Assembly (NCBI RefSeq): GCF_001571245.1
Contig: NZ_BCTK01000005.1
Coordinates: 806,001 to 870,000 of the forward strand
DNA length: 64,000 nt
Reading direction: 5' to 3'
Origin: Achromobacter piechaudii NBRC 102461
Lineage (GTDB): Bacteria; Pseudomonadota; Gammaproteobacteria; Burkholderiales; Burkholderiaceae_B
The translations under genes were made by a program, and so were the position numbers. This document shows, one piece after another, positions 18,451 to 28,382 of the stretch (the stretch's first letter is position 1; each line of letters begins with the position of its first letter). The notes beneath the pieces were generated by a model. The model worked only from the letters and a program-made list of their open reading frames with translations, was not told the origin of the DNA and did not search any database.

Positions 18451-19956
18451 TCAATGCTCATCGGCTTGCAGCGCTGCGGCGACGATGGCGCGCTGGTCGT
18501 GCGTCGCGCCGTTCAGGAACAGGTTCAACAGAACCGCCGAGAGCGACGCCAGCAAGATGCCCGATTCGATCAACGTGTGCAGCGAATGCGGCATCCACTG
18601 TTTGAAGTTCGGCGCGATCAGCGGCACCATCCCGATGCCGATCGACACGGCCACGATCATCGAGTTGTGCCGGTTGGTCTTGAAGTCCACCCCGGACAGA
18701 ATGCGGATGCCCGTGGCCGTCACCATGCCGAACATGACGATGCCTGCCCCGCCCAGCACCACGGTGGGCAGCGATTCCACCAGCGCGGCCATCTTGGGCA
18801 GCAAGCCCAGCACCAGCAGGATGATGCCGCCCGCGACGCACACGAAGCGGCTTTTGACGCCGGTGACCGCGACCAACCCGACGTTCTGCGAAAAGCTCGT
18901 ATACGGAAAGGTGTTGAAGATGCCGCCGATCAAGGTGCCCAGGCCGTCCGTGCGCAGGCCTCGCGCCATGTCCTCCTGGCTGATCTCGCGTTCGGTCATT
19001 TCGCCTAGCGCCAGGAACATGCCGGCCGACTCGATCATGACGACCACCATGATCAGCGCCATGCTCATGATCAGCATGGGGTCGAACGTGGGCATGCCGA
19101 AGTGGAAGGGCAGCACGATGTCGAACCAATCCGCCTGGCCGATTTTCTCGAACGTCATGATGCCGGTGGCCGATGCCACGACGGCGCCGATGATGATGCC
19201 CAGCAGCACCGATATGTTGGCGATGAAGCCACGCGTGAACTTGACGATCAGCAGGATCGAGGCCAGCACCAGCACGGCGATCCCGAAGCCGGTCAGGTCC
19301 CCATAACGCGGGTTGGGCATCGACGGCATGATGGCGAAACCCTGCGGAACGGGCGGGATGGCGCTGCCCGGCGAGGTGACGTCCGCCAGCCACTTGGCAT
19401 AGATGGGATCCACGATGACGGGCGCGGTCGGGCCGGACGGGTTGCCAAATACCCAGTTGATGCCGACGCGCATCAGCGTGATGCCGATGACCGTGATGAT
19501 GGTGCCCGTGACCACGGGCGGGAAGAACCGCAGCATGCGGCTGATCATCGGCGCGATCAGCATCGAGATGATGCCCGCCCCGATGATGGTGCCGAACAGC
19601 AGTTGCGCGCCGCCAGGGCCCGGGTTGGCGTTGGCCATTGCGACCATGGGGGCAACCGCCGCGAACGTGACGCCCATCATGACGGGCAGCTTGATGCCGA
19701 ACCACTGCGTTGCGCCCAGCGTCTGGATCAGCGTCACCAGCCCGCAACAGAACAGGTCGGCGGAGATCAGCATGGCGACTTCGTCGGGCGTCAGGTTCAA
19801 GGCGCGTCCGACGATCAAGGGTACGGCCACCGCGCCGGCGTACATCACCAGCACGTGTTGCAGGCCCAGCGCCGCGAGCTTGCCGGAGGGCAGGCGCTGG
19901 TCAACGGGGTGAAGGTCTTGAGACGCGCCGGTGGGCGCGGGCGATGCAGCCTGCAT
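18451..19956 (-). CDS. NCS2-family purine/urate permease
   Basis: A 501-residue nucleobase:cation symporter-2. The start MQAASPAPTGASQDLHPVDQ leads into LGLQHVLVMYAGAVAVPLIV, the first membrane span with its QH motif. The signature-like region ALGEMTEREISQEDMARGLR and TVLGG-type spans near the C-terminus are present. The family imports xanthine, urate or uracil. The neighbouring urate-degradation genes make a urate or xanthine carrier most likely. AGGAGA precedes the start. Its promoter region has its own copy of the cluster's shared operator-like element (20013). Confidence 0.9.
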   Translation of the reverse strand: MQAASPAPTGASQDLHPVDQRLPSGKLAALGLQHVLVMYAGAVAVPLIVGRALNLTPDEVAMLISADLFCCGLVTLIQTLGATQWFGIKLPVMMGVTFAAVAPMVAMANANPGPGGAQLLFGTIIGAGIISMLIAPMISRMLRFFPPVVTGTIITVIGITLMRVGINWVFGNPSGPTAPVIVDPIYAKWLADVTSPGSAIPPVPQGFAIMPSMPNPRYGDLTGFGIAVLVLASILLIVKFTRGFIANISVLLGIIIGAVVASATGIMTFEKIGQADWFDIVLPFHFGMPTFDPMLIMSMALIMVVVMIESAGMFLALGEMTEREISQEDMARGLRTDGLGTLIGGIFNTFPYTSFSQNVGLVAVTGVKSRFVCVAGGIILLVLGLLPKMAALVESLPTVVLGGAGIVMFGMVTATGIRILSGVDFKTNRHNSMIVAVSIGIGMVPLIAPNFKQWMPHSLHTLIESGILLASLSAVLLNLFLNGATHDQRAIVAAALQADEH

Positions 19957-20012
19957 GGGAGAGTCTCCTGGCGGAGTGGGATGTCGGTCGGGAAAATCCT
20001 GAAAAGCGGCTC

Positions 20013-20035
20013 TTGTGTACGAGGACTGTATACAG
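20013..20035 (-). promoter_or_regulatory. Operator-like element A (NCS2 permease promoter)
   Basis: TTGTGTAC at 20013-20020, a 6-base spacer, then TGTATACAG at 20027-20035. It is 57 bases upstream of the permease start. The same bipartite layout with the same spacing is found at 24452 (inverted) and 24943. TGTATACA is the kind of palindrome bound by GntR-family regulators, but the regulator is not encoded in this region. Confidence 0.6.
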
Positions 20036-20082
20036 GCGCAGGGGTTCCTAGAAATAGAGGAAAACCCGCATCAAATAGACAT

Positions 20083-20097
20083 ATATAGTTACTATAT
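20083..20097. promoter_or_regulatory. AT-rich palindrome upstream of the NCS2 permease
   Basis: ATATAGT-T-ACTATAT is a perfect 15-base odd palindrome, flanked by further near-symmetry (CAT on the left, TGT on the right). It stands out against the GC-rich surroundings and may be an operator or promoter element for the permease. It does not match the bipartite element at 20013. Confidence 0.4.
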
Positions 20098-20232
20098 GTA
20101 GGAATGTTCGGGGTGTCAGGAATGCGAGAGAGGGGGGGAAGGACAACGCGCCAAGAGCATGGCGGCACATGGCAAATGCACGGCTGCGCGTTGCCGCTGA
20201 CGCCGATGCGCGCTGCGGCGCAAGCGCGTCCT

Positions 20233-20283
20233 TCCTGGCTCGAGCGGCGAGCCAGGACTGCCTGACGTCCGGGGGGCGTCAGG
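20233..20283 (-). terminator. Two tandem hairpins downstream of the M20 gene
   Basis: TCCTGGCTCG (20233-20242) pairs with CGAGCCAGGA (20248-20257) around a 5-base loop. CCTGACG (20261-20267) pairs with CGTCAGG (20277-20283), extendable by three more pairs. They lie between the end of the M20 gene and the permease promoter, so they may end the ureide operon transcript. No T-tract follows. Confidence 0.5.
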
Positions 20284-20291
20284 CGGGTCTT

Positions 20292-20359
20292 GAGATCAAG
20301 CGGGTCTTGATATCAAGCCGGCCTTGAGATCAAGCCGGCCTTGGGATCAAGCCGGTTGC
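20292..20359. repeat. 17-bp tandem repeat, four copies, overlapping a gene end
   Basis: Units begin at 20292, 20309, 20326 and 20343. The consensus is GAGATCAAGCCGGCCTT, with the changes GCGGGTCTT in copy 1, GATATC in copy 2 and GGGATC plus GGTTG in copy 4. A degraded half copy (GGCGGGTCTT) precedes copy 1. Copy 4 contains the stop codon of the M20 amidohydrolase (20347-20349), so the repeat spans coding and non-coding sequence. The palindrome AAGGCCGGCTT is nearly formed at each junction. Confidence 0.8.
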
Positions 20360-21576
20360 AGCAGGTCGTGCAGCGTGCGCGCAATGACCTTGGTGGCGCG
20401 GCGCAGGTCTTCAAGCACGACACGCTCGTCGTTGCGCTTGGCGTGCGATTCCAGCACGGTGCGCGGGCCGGCGCCGTAGATCACGCCGGGAATTCCGGCT
20501 TCGCCATACAGGCGCACGTCGGTATAGAGCGGCGTGCCCATCGCCGGGATCGGCTCGCCGAACACCGCTTCGCCGTGCTTCTGGATGGCGTCGACCAGCG
20601 GCTTGTTGCCGGGCAGCGGCCGCATCGAATTGGCCAGCAACAGCCGTTTGATGTCGATCGTGATGCCCGGGGTAGAGGCGGCGGCTTCTTGAATGATCCG
20701 ACGGATATCCGCTTCGACTTCAACGGCGTTTTCCTCGGGAATCATGCGGCGGTCCAGCTTGAAGCTGACCTTGCCCGGCACGACGTTGGTATTGGTGCCG
20801 CCTTCAATGCGTCCGACATTCAAATAAGGATGCTCGATGCCGGGGACGTCTGACGTGATGCGCTGATACAGCGCGTTCTGCGCATACAGCGCATTCAGAA
20901 TCTTGACCGCGCCTTGCAGCGCATCCACGCCCGTGGACGGAATCGCGGCATGCGCCATCTTGCCGTGCACGGTGACCTCCATCTGAAGGCAACCGTTGTG
21001 AGCGGTGACGACTTCATAGCTGAAGCCGGCGGCAATCATCAGGTCGGGCTTGGTCAGCCCTTGCGACAGCAGCCAGCCCGGCCCGAGCAAGCCGCCGAAT
21101 TCTTCGTCATACGTGAAGTGCAGCTCGACCGCGCCATGCGTCGGCTTGGCGACCGCTTCCAGCGCGCGCACCGCGAACGTGAAGCTGGCGAAATCGCTTT
21201 TGCTGACGGCGGCGGCGCGGCCGTACAGGCTGCCGTTGTCGATTTCTGCGCCGTAGGGATCGTGCTGCCAGCCGTCGCCGGGGGGCACCACGTCGCCGTG
21301 GGCGTTCAGCGCCACGCGCCGACCGGGGCCGTATTCACGACGCACGATCAGGTTGGTGATGGATTGCATGCCGTAGTCCTGGACGGCTTGCGCCGGCACG
21401 GGGTGCGCTTCCGCGTCCAGCCCCATGGCCTTGAGCAGTTCGGCGGTGCGCTCCGCGTGCGGGGCGTTGTTGCCGGGCGGGGTGTCGGTGGGCACGCGCA
21501 CCAGCGATTGCAGGAAGCTCACCTGTTCGTCGAAATGGGCATCGACCCAGGCGTCCAGTCGGGTGTAGTCGGTCAT
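20347..21576 (-). CDS. M20-family metallopeptidase/amidohydrolase
   Basis: A 409-residue ArgE/DapE/ACY1-type zinc hydrolase. Metal-site motifs are NAHGDVVPPGDGW (His and Asp), FTYDEEFGG (Glu pair) and a C-terminal ESHAKRNDE histidine; the middle has the lid/dimerisation domain. It follows the UraD-AllC gene by 4 bases, so the two are co-transcribed. In this setting an amide or carbamoyl hydrolase acting on a ureide intermediate is plausible, but M20 enzymes have many substrates and the sequence does not settle it. An in-frame ATG at 21597 is an alternative start. Confidence 0.85.
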   Translation of the reverse strand: MTDYTRLDAWVDAHFDEQVSFLQSLVRVPTDTPPGNNAPHAERTAELLKAMGLDAEAHPVPAQAVQDYGMQSITNLIVRREYGPGRRVALNAHGDVVPPGDGWQHDPYGAEIDNGSLYGRAAAVSKSDFASFTFAVRALEAVAKPTHGAVELHFTYDEEFGGLLGPGWLLSQGLTKPDLMIAAGFSYEVVTAHNGCLQMEVTVHGKMAHAAIPSTGVDALQGAVKILNALYAQNALYQRITSDVPGIEHPYLNVGRIEGGTNTNVVPGKVSFKLDRRMIPEENAVEVEADIRRIIQEAAASTPGITIDIKRLLLANSMRPLPGNKPLVDAIQKHGEAVFGEPIPAMGTPLYTDVRLYGEAGIPGVIYGAGPRTVLESHAKRNDERVVLEDLRRATKVIARTLHDLLQPA

Positions 21577-21580
21577 GGCG

Positions 21581-23359
<1,779 letters not shown>

Positions 23360-23370
23360 GGTGGTCGCGC

Positions 23371-24315
23371 TCAACGTGGGGGAAGGAAGGGATGGGTGGC
23401 TTTCCAGTGCCGGGCGATGTCCAGGCGGCGGCATACCCAGACGCGGTCGTGACGGGCGATGTGGTCCAGGAAGCGTTGCAGCGCCGTGATGCGCCCCGGT
23501 CGGCCCAACAGCCGGCAGTGCATGCCGATACTGAGCATCTTGGGCGCGTCGTCGCCTTCGGCATAGAGCACGTCGAAACTGTCCTTCAGATATTGAAAGA
23601 AGGGATCGGCGTGCGAATAACCCTGGGGCAAGGCGAAGCGCATGTCGTTGCAGTCCAGGGTGTAGGGCACGATCAACTGCGGGACGACCTCGCCGTCGCT
23701 CTTTTGCACCTGCATCCAGAAGGGCAGGTCGTCGCCGTAGTAATCGCTGTCGTATTCGAAACCGCCGTAGTCGGCGACCAGCCGGCGCGTGCGGGGACTG
23801 TCGCGACCGGTGTACCAGCCCAGCGGGCGTGTGCCGGTCAATTGCGTGATGGCCTGCATCGCCACGCGCATGTGCTCGCGTTCGGTGGCTTCGTCCACAT
23901 TCTGATAGTGCACCCAGCGCCAGCCGTGGCAGGCGATTTCGTGGCCCAGCTCGGTGAATGCCGCCGTCAATTCCGGATGCCGCTGTAGCGCCATGCCCAC
24001 GCCGAACACGGTCAAGGGCAATTGCCGTTTCTCAAATTCGCGCAGGATGCGCCAGACGCCAACCCGCGAGCCGTATTCGTAGATGCCTTCCATGCTGAGA
24101 TGGCGATCGGGGTAGCTGGCCGGGTTGAACATTTCCGACAGGAATTGTTCGGAACCCGCATCGCCATGCAGCACGCTGTTCTCGCCGCCTTCTTCGTAGT
24201 TCAGGACGAACTGCACGGCGATGCGGGCGCGGCCGGGCCATTGCGCATGCGGAGGATTGCGGCCATAGCCAATCAGGTCGCGGGGGTAGGGCAGCGTGGA
24301 ATCGTAGGTGTTCAT
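23371..24315 (-). CDS. puuE: Allantoinase, PuuE type
   Basis: Metal-independent allantoinase of the polysaccharide-deacetylase (NodB) fold, opening allantoin to allantoate. The 314-residue protein has the family's YPRDLIGYGRNPPHAQWPG start, the AVQFVLNYEEGGENSVLHGD segment, HEIACHGWRWVHYQ and the C-terminal HCRLLGRPGR. It is the first gene of the minus-strand ureide operon; the UraD-AllC gene starts 11 bases after its stop. It is divergent from uraH and shares with it a promoter region with operator-like element B. Confidence 0.95.
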   Translation of the reverse strand: MNTYDSTLPYPRDLIGYGRNPPHAQWPGRARIAVQFVLNYEEGGENSVLHGDAGSEQFLSEMFNPASYPDRHLSMEGIYEYGSRVGVWRILREFEKRQLPLTVFGVGMALQRHPELTAAFTELGHEIACHGWRWVHYQNVDEATEREHMRVAMQAITQLTGTRPLGWYTGRDSPRTRRLVADYGGFEYDSDYYGDDLPFWMQVQKSDGEVVPQLIVPYTLDCNDMRFALPQGYSHADPFFQYLKDSFDVLYAEGDDAPKMLSIGMHCRLLGRPGRITALQRFLDHIARHDRVWVCRRLDIARHWKATHPFLPPR

Positions 24316-24451
24316 GACTGACGGGACACAAGGCCAAGGGCGGTTTGCGGTACACGTCGGCGCGCGAGCCTGCGGGTCGCGGTGGGGTCGGGCAGGCGCG
24401 AATGGGCGGACGGTTTCATGATGGGCTAAACAATAGCTGGAAAGCAATTAG

Positions 24452-24474
24452 CTGTATACAATTTATGTACATCA
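24452..24474. promoter_or_regulatory. Operator-like element B (puuE/uraH divergent promoter)
   Basis: CTGTATACA at 24452-24460, spacer ATTTAT, GTACA at 24467-24471, with TCA beyond. Read on the minus strand this is TGTAC-N6-TGTATACAG, the same half-sites and spacer as the element at 20013. It lies 137 bases upstream of puuE and 54 bases upstream of uraH, in an AT-rich stretch, so one regulator could control both directions. Confidence 0.6.
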
Positions 24475-24527
24475 TTAAGGATAACCATGAGATCGGCTGG
24501 CGCCCGGCTGGCCTTACAGGAGACAAC

Positions 24528-24878
24528 ATGGGACTGACCACGCACGTACTGGACACCATGAACGGTTGCCCGGCAGAGGGCATGGCCGTGGCGCTATACG
24601 CGACGCAAGACGCAAGCGCCGTACTGATCCAGCAATTCACCTTGAACCACGATGGCCGCAGCGCCAAGCCGCTGTTTGCCGACGGGGATTTGAAAGTGGG
24701 CACTTACCGGCTGGTCTTCGATGTGGCCCGGTACTTCAAGAGTCGGGGCGTGGCTTTGCCCGAGCCCAACTTCCTGAATCTTGTCAGCCTGGATTTTGGC
24801 GTGGCGCACGCGGATCAGCACTATCACGTGCCGCTGCTCGTCAGCCCATGGAGTTATTCGACGTATCGCGGCTCCTGA
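24528..24878 (+). CDS. uraH: 5-hydroxyisourate hydrolase
   Basis: Transthyretin-like HIU hydrolase (116 residues), converting 5-hydroxyisourate to OHCU. The diagnostic N-terminal GLTTHVLDT and C-terminal SYSTYRGS tetrapeptide motif are both present, along with the ARYF segment near residue 67. A strong CAGGAGA ribosome site (24518-24524) supports the ATG at 24528. It is divergent from puuE and lies upstream of puuD on the same strand with a 216-bp gap holding element C. Confidence 0.96.
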   Translation: MGLTTHVLDTMNGCPAEGMAVALYATQDASAVLIQQFTLNHDGRSAKPLFADGDLKVGTYRLVFDVARYFKSRGVALPEPNFLNLVSLDFGVAHADQHYHVPLLVSPWSYSTYRGS

Positions 24879-24942
24879 ACCCGGTCTCTGACCTTGCCGA
24901 ATCAGGGTTTTCCTGATGCCCGAGCGGCTGCGATTCATAGCC

Positions 24943-24965
24943 TTGTAGACAAAACCTGCATACAA
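24943..24965 (+). promoter_or_regulatory. Operator-like element C (puuD promoter)
   Basis: TTGTAGAC at 24943-24950, spacer AAAACC, TGCATACAA at 24957-24965. It lines up base for base with the element at 20013 (8-6-9 layout) and lies 130 bases upstream of puuD. This suggests puuD has its own promoter under the same control. Confidence 0.55.
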
Positions 24966-25094
24966 TTTCGCAGATCTTGATCGCAGCGGTGCGGGGCCTA
25001 CTCAGCCTTGTGCGCGATCTATCTTCTGCTTACAGCGCCCGCGGTGGTAGGCAGTGCGGCGGAGCCTATCAAGGCCCGCCCACTGGGGGCGTGT

Positions 25095-26300
25095 ATGGAA
25101 AGTTATTACCTGGATTGGGTCAACCTGCTGCTGCGTTGGGCCCACATCATTGCCGGCATCGCATGGATCGGCACGTCGTTCTATTTCGTGATGCTGGACA
25201 ACAGCCTTGAAAAGCCCCAAGACGCCGAATCGCTGAACAAAGGCGTGGGCGGCGAGCAATGGGCCGTGCACGGCGGCGGTTTCTACAACATGCAGAAATA
25301 CGCCGTCCAGCCCAAGAAGCTGCCCGACCACCTGCATTGGTCATTCTGGGAAAGCTACAGCACCTGGCTGACCGGCTTCGCGCTGTTCACGGTGTCATAC
25401 CTGTGGAACGCCAGCACCTACCTGATCGATCGGTCGAAGATGGACTGGCAGCCCGGCACGGCCGTGGCGGTGGCGCTGGCTTTCTTCGTCGTGTTCTGGA
25501 TCGTCTACGACGGCATCTGTCGCTTGTTCGGTCGCGGCAAACATGGCGACACGATCGTCGGCGTGCTGGTGGCCGTGTTCATCGCCCTGGCGTCGTGGCT
25601 GGCTTGCCACTGGTTCGCCGGACGCGCCGCTTTCCTTCTGGTGGGCGCGATGATGGCCACCACCATGAGCGGCAACGTTTTTTTCTGGATCATCCCTGGC
25701 CAGCGCAAGAACGTTGCCGCGATGCGGGCGGGCAAACCCGTCGATCCCGTCCATGGCCAGCGCGGCAAGCAGCGCAGCGTGCACAACACCTACTTCACCT
25801 TGCCGGTGGTGTTCACCATGATGAGCAACCACTACAGCTTCACCTATACCCATCAGTACAACTGGGTCGTGCTGCTGCTGATCATGCTGGGCGGCGCGGC
25901 GATCCGGCAGTTCTTCGTGGTGCGCCATCGCTTCAAGCTGGGCAATGCGCGCAATCCCGTGCCGTATATGTTGTTGGGCGTGGCGGTGCTGGGGCTGACC
26001 ATCGTATGGATGCGGCCCGCGCCCGTGCCGGCTTCGGCGGCGGTGGCGGCGCCGGCCGAGGTGGCGTTCGCCCAGGTGCGCCATGTGCTGGATCAGCGCT
26101 GCCTGCTTTGCCATGGCGAGCAGGTGCAGATGAAGAATGTGCGGCTGGACTCGGTTGAGCAGATCGCCGTCCATGCACAGGCCGTGTACCAGCAAGTGGT
26201 CGTGTCGAAAATCATGCCGATGGCCAATTCCACCGGCATGACCGATGACGAACGCGCGCTGATCGGCGCCTGGTTCCAGGCCGGCGCCAAGACCCGCTAG
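25095..26300 (+). CDS. puuD: Membrane-bound urate oxidase (hydroxylase) PuuD with cytochrome c tail
   Basis: A 401-residue integral membrane urate-oxidising enzyme. Residues about 1-315 carry eight or so hydrophobic spans with conserved histidines (LLRWAHIIAGIAWIG, HHLHWS-type PDHLHWSFWE, and SNHYSFTYTHQYNW). Residues about 325-401 form a cytochrome c domain with one heme site, CLLCH at 336-340, and a methionine-rich KIMPMANSTGMT segment as candidate axial ligand. PuuD feeds electrons from urate to the respiratory chain, giving 5-hydroxyisourate for UraH. The ATG at 25095 is chosen because the first span follows directly. Confidence 0.94.
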   Translation: MESYYLDWVNLLLRWAHIIAGIAWIGTSFYFVMLDNSLEKPQDAESLNKGVGGEQWAVHGGGFYNMQKYAVQPKKLPDHLHWSFWESYSTWLTGFALFTVSYLWNASTYLIDRSKMDWQPGTAVAVALAFFVVFWIVYDGICRLFGRGKHGDTIVGVLVAVFIALASWLACHWFAGRAAFLLVGAMMATTMSGNVFFWIIPGQRKNVAAMRAGKPVDPVHGQRGKQRSVHNTYFTLPVVFTMMSNHYSFTYTHQYNWVVLLLIMLGGAAIRQFFVVRHRFKLGNARNPVPYMLLGVAVLGLTIVWMRPAPVPASAAVAAPAEVAFAQVRHVLDQRCLLCHGEQVQMKNVRLDSVEQIAVHAQAVYQQVVVSKIMPMANSTGMTDDERALIGAWFQAGAKTR

Positions 26301-26338
26301 CCGGGCAGGGCGCGTCAACGCAGATCGCCGGCGGGCCA

Positions 26339-26363
26339 GCCCACGGATCCGAAGCCCGTGGGC
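26339..26363. terminator. Hairpin between convergent puuD and acdS
   Basis: GCCCACGG (26339-26346) pairs with CCGTGGGC (26356-26363) around a 9-base loop. It sits in the 75-bp convergent gap and could stop transcripts from both sides, though neither side has a T-tract. Confidence 0.4.
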
Positions 26364-26375
26364 GGTTCGTCGGCG

Positions 26376-27392
26376 TCAGCCATTGCGGTACAGAAAGCTG
26401 TAGGCGTTGATCGCCGGCACCCCTCCCAGGTGCGCATACAGAACCTTCGAGCCTGCCGGGATATCGCCGCGACGAATCATGTCCATCATGCCTTGCATGG
26501 ATTTCCCTTCGTACACCGGGTCGGTCATCATGCCTTCCAGCCGGGCGCAGGTGCGGATGGCCTCGTTCGTTTCTGCCGACGGCAGGCCATACGCGGGATA
26601 GGCGTAACGCGTGTCGAGCACCACATCGCTGTCGGCAATGCCGGCTTCCAACCCGACCATGTCGGCGGTGCGGCGCGCGATCCGCAGAATCTGCGCACGC
26701 GTCTGCTCGGGCGTGGCCGACGCGTCGATGCCGATGACGCGGTCAGCCCGGCCGTCCGCCGCGAATCCCACCACCATGCCCGCCTGCGTGCTGCCCGTCA
26801 CGGCGCAGACCACGATGTAGTCGAACTTGAAGCCGAGCTCGGCTTCCTGGCGCCGCACTTCTTCTGCAAAGCCCACATAACCCAGGCCGCCCAGCTCATG
26901 GTCCGACGCGCCAGCCGGAATGGCGTAGGGCTTGCCGCCCCGTTTGCGCACGTCGTCCAGCGCTTCTTCCCAGCTGCGCCGGAATCCGATGTCGAAGCCC
27001 TGGTCCACCAGCCGCACGTCGGCGCCCATCAGGCGGCTCATCATGATGTTGCCGACGCGGTCGTAGACGGCGTCGGAATAGTCCACCCAGTTTTCCTGGA
27101 CCAGCACGCAGGCCAGGCCCAGCTTGGCGGCCACGGCGGCGACCATGCGCGTGTGGTTGGACTGAATGCCGCCAATGGTGACCAGCGTGTCGCACCCTTG
27201 CTCCAGCGCCTGCGGAATCAGGTATTCAAGTTTGCGCAGCTTGTTGCCGCCAAACGCCAGACCGCTGTTGCAGTCTTCGCGTTTGGCGTAGACCTCGACC
27301 TTGCCGCCCAGGTGCGCGGACAAGCGTTCCAGCTTTTCGATGGGGGTATCGCCGAAGGTCAGGCGATGTCGGGGAAAGCGTTGCAGATTCAT
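26376..27392 (-). CDS. acdS: 1-aminocyclopropane-1-carboxylate deaminase
   Basis: PLP enzyme that splits ACC, the plant ethylene precursor, into 2-oxobutyrate and ammonia. The length of 338 residues equals the characterised Pseudomonas enzyme. Lys51 (GGNKLRK) is the PLP lysine. The residues that separate true ACC deaminases from D-cysteine desulfhydrases are present: Tyr294-Glu295 in DPVYEGKS and Leu322 in [13 protein letters not shown] precedes the start. It is divergent from an Lrp-type regulator, the usual acdR arrangement. Confidence 0.95.
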   Translation of the reverse strand: MNLQRFPRHRLTFGDTPIEKLERLSAHLGGKVEVYAKREDCNSGLAFGGNKLRKLEYLIPQALEQGCDTLVTIGGIQSNHTRMVAAVAAKLGLACVLVQENWVDYSDAVYDRVGNIMMSRLMGADVRLVDQGFDIGFRRSWEEALDDVRKRGGKPYAIPAGASDHELGGLGYVGFAEEVRRQEAELGFKFDYIVVCAVTGSTQAGMVVGFAADGRADRVIGIDASATPEQTRAQILRIARRTADMVGLEAGIADSDVVLDTRYAYPAYGLPSAETNEAIRTCARLEGMMTDPVYEGKSMQGMMDMIRRGDIPAGSKVLYAHLGGVPAINAYSFLYRNG

Positions 27393-27582
27393 GCGAGCTC
27401 CTGATGATGAGTCCGGCCGGCAGGTCAGGCGCGGATGGAAAATCATAGGAATCAAGGGCATGGGTGGTCAATTGCGTATTTATTAGAATCGGCGCATTTA
27501 GAATTAGCTGAGTTTATAAATTTCCATTTATTATTTTCACGATAAAAGAAATAACGAGATATTATTTTTAGGGACGCATTAA
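27393..27582. promoter_or_regulatory. AT-rich acdS/acdR control region
   Basis: A 190-bp divergent gap that is far more AT-rich than its neighbours, particularly 27475-27575. In studied species this region carries an Lrp-type box and binding sites for other activators. I see several T/A-rich near-palindromes but none exact enough to name as the AcdR site. Confidence 0.5.
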
Positions 27583-28053
27583 ATGAGCGCACTCGCCGGG
27601 CTTGATCGCATTGACCGCCACATCCTTCGCCTTCTGCAAGAGGATGCCCAGATCACCAACCTGGACTTGAGCGCGCGCGTTCACTTGAGTCCGGCCGCCT
27701 GCTTGCGGCGCGTGGAAAAGCTGAAGGCGGAAGGTGTCATCAAAAAGACGGTGGCGCTACTTGAGCCGGCCGACGTCGACATGGCCACGCTGGTCATCGT
27801 GGGCGTCGTGCTGGACCGCTCCACGCCCGACTCCTTCACCGACTTCGAGGAAGCGGCGCGCGGCATCAGCGGCTGCCTGGAATGCCATCTGGTGGCAGGC
27901 GAATTCGATTACTTCCTGATGCTGCGCATCCGCGACCTGGAACGCTTCAACAAGCTGCATGCGGGCGAGATCATCAAGCTGCCTGGCGTACGCCAGATTC
28001 GCACCTTTTTTGTGTTGAAAGAGATCTTGTCGACCACGGCTTTGCCGGTCTGA
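27583..28053 (+). CDS. acdR: Lrp/AsnC-family regulator of ACC deaminase
   Basis: A 156-residue Lrp/AsnC protein. Residues about 8-60 are the helix-turn-helix (LDRIDRHILRLLQEDAQITN, then SARVHLSPAACLRRVEKL). The RAM ligand-binding domain follows, with the CHLVAGEFDYFLMLRIRDLE segment. It is divergent from acdS across an AT-rich gap, as known acdR genes are, and should activate acdS in the presence of ACC; that role is inferred from position and family. Confidence 0.9.
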   Translation: MSALAGLDRIDRHILRLLQEDAQITNLDLSARVHLSPAACLRRVEKLKAEGVIKKTVALLEPADVDMATLVIVGVVLDRSTPDSFTDFEEAARGISGCLECHLVAGEFDYFLMLRIRDLERFNKLHAGEIIKLPGVRQIRTFFVLKEILSTTALPV

Positions 28054-28382
28054 CGAGGCTAAAGCACAACACTCGCGTTGCACACTGCTCAACAATGACG
28101 CACTGCGGCATTTTGGAATGGCAGAAATTGATGGCGCGTAGACGGCTCGATGTCAGGGGTTCGCCGGACATTCCACGGCCGCATGCAGGCATTCCGAATG
28201 GGCTTTTTGCGGCACAAAAAAGCGGGAAGACGCCCGTAAACTCAAAGGGTTATACTGCTCGGCATACGGCTTTCAAGGCTTGTACGCGCCTTCTGCCCCT
28301 GCTATCCGCTAAACGGGAAGCCCGTGTCGCGGAAGGTTTTCCTGCATCGTGTCGAGTGAAGCACTCGTAAAGGTGAAGCGAT
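28054..28382 (+). other. sucA upstream region, no gene seen
   Basis: This 329-bp stretch has stop codons in all frames for any protein of notable length. It should hold the sucA promoter. An AAGGTGA ribosome site lies just before sucA. I found no copy of the TCTTATATAAGA palindrome seen beside mdh, and no convincing hairpin. Confidence 0.5.
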
